From assembly GCA_008973525.1 (NCBI GenBank), contig WACJ01000255.1, positions 186,001-250,000 on the forward strand: DNA of 64,000 bases, given 5' to 3'. The stretch comes from Stenopsyche tienmushanensis (lineage: Eukaryota > Arthropoda > Insecta > Trichoptera > Stenopsychidae). Within the stretch, counting starts at the first letter, position 1; the number at the start of each line of letters is the position of its first letter. A model generated the notes under the pieces. That model had not been told where the DNA came from and did no database searches. It saw nothing but the letters and a program-made list of their open reading frames with translations. This document shows positions 63,716-64,000 of this stretch, piece after piece. The position numbers and the translations under genes were made by a program.

Positions 63716-64000
63716 GTATAGATCGTTAAGCCCAAATTTATCGACTTATAATGATTTCGATTTCAAGTGTGTTATTTGTTTACGCAAAGAAACAACCGAA
63801 TATTGTGTGTCATCGAGAGTGTTTGTTTATTTAACTGCTTGCTGTTCTTCGCTACGTGTTGAATGAGTCTTTGTCCAATTATCATTTCCTTCTAAAGGAG
63901 GAGCAAATGAATCGATTTTTTGTGCATTGTTTATGTAAAGAAATGACGTGGTCTTGTATGCACTATCAAGTGTTCATTTACAATTGACTCTGCCTCGAAT

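Larger units (their letters stand above)
58839..64000 (+). other. Third visible Wnt intron, incomplete
   Basis: It starts gtgcgc and runs off the end. No further Wnt exon (for example one encoding CKCHG) was found. It holds the less AT-rich blocks 59000-59660 and 61030-62050 and several repeats from 62101 onward. Confidence 0.85.

Noticed and set aside
63588..63866. Repetitive 92-codon open frame and the similar one at 26704-26952
   Set aside because: They come from subterminal repeats of hAT-like MITEs.
1..64000. TCF/Pangolin sites (ATCAAAG) suggesting Wnt autoregulation
   Set aside because: The number seen by eye is about what AT-rich sequence of this length gives by chance, and no cluster was evident.
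1..64000. CRISPR arrays, operons, riboswitches, bacterial promoters
   Set aside because: The sequence is eukaryotic with spliced exons and eukaryotic transposons, and no such structures were seen.

Overview
The window is AT-rich animal DNA with large introns, almost certainly from an arthropod and most likely an insect. It holds an internal part of one host gene, a Wnt ligand gene on the + strand. Three consecutive coding exons are recognisable: 80-315, 55546-55674 and 58702-58838. Their splice phases fit (1 after the first exon, 1 after the second, 0 after the third), and the joined reading frame covers the N-terminal third of a Wnt protein up to the conserved MNLHNN-x-AGRK block. The residues around [11 protein letters not shown] and [15 protein letters not shown] fit the Wnt7 subfamily (the group of Drosophila Wnt2) best. 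The signal-peptide exon lies upstream of the window, and the cysteine-rich C-terminal exons lie downstream.

Most of the window is intron. The first intron (316-55545) is about 55.2 kb, the second (55675-58701) about 3.0 kb, and the third begins at 58839 and runs off the end. I found no other convincing protein-coding host gene. The many short open frames are chance frames or fall inside repeats.

The introns carry a varied set of old, mostly non-autonomous transposable elements whose ends can often be read directly. There are two hAT-like miniature elements with perfect 8-bp target duplications (601-839 and 63413-63715), plus a nested third copy and a diverged fragment. A four-copy TA-flanked family has CACTYAAACC termini (1101-1749, 26444-27647, 40455-41018, 52409-52895). 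TTAA-flanked elements include a near-identical pair of about 910 bp (36893-37799 and 56001-56912), a separate family at 10379-11059 and a one-ended relative at 14557. There are at least four different mariner remnants (4894-5698, about 11500-12320, about 49038-49790, 53367-53789) and pogo/Tigger-like remnants (22933, 45875-46715, 51877-53071). The rest are tRNA-derived SINE pieces, a two-copy LTR-like repeat and a piggyBac-like terminus. Several are nested: a hAT inside a CACTYAAACC copy, a CACTYAAACC copy inside a pogo-like element, and a 359-bp foldback palindrome inside another pogo-like element.

Between the repeats lie blocks with less extreme base composition and fewer repeat signatures (for example about 12690-13420, 31500-32250, 54900-55330, 61530-62050). 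They are candidate regulatory regions of the Wnt gene, but this is inference. No promoter, CRISPR array, operon or complete RNA gene was seen. I did not find a clearly new biological system. The most unusual observations are a motif shared by otherwise unrelated element families, the foldback, an unidentified coding-like segment at 17866-18412, and an apparent excess of the octamer ATGCAAAT.
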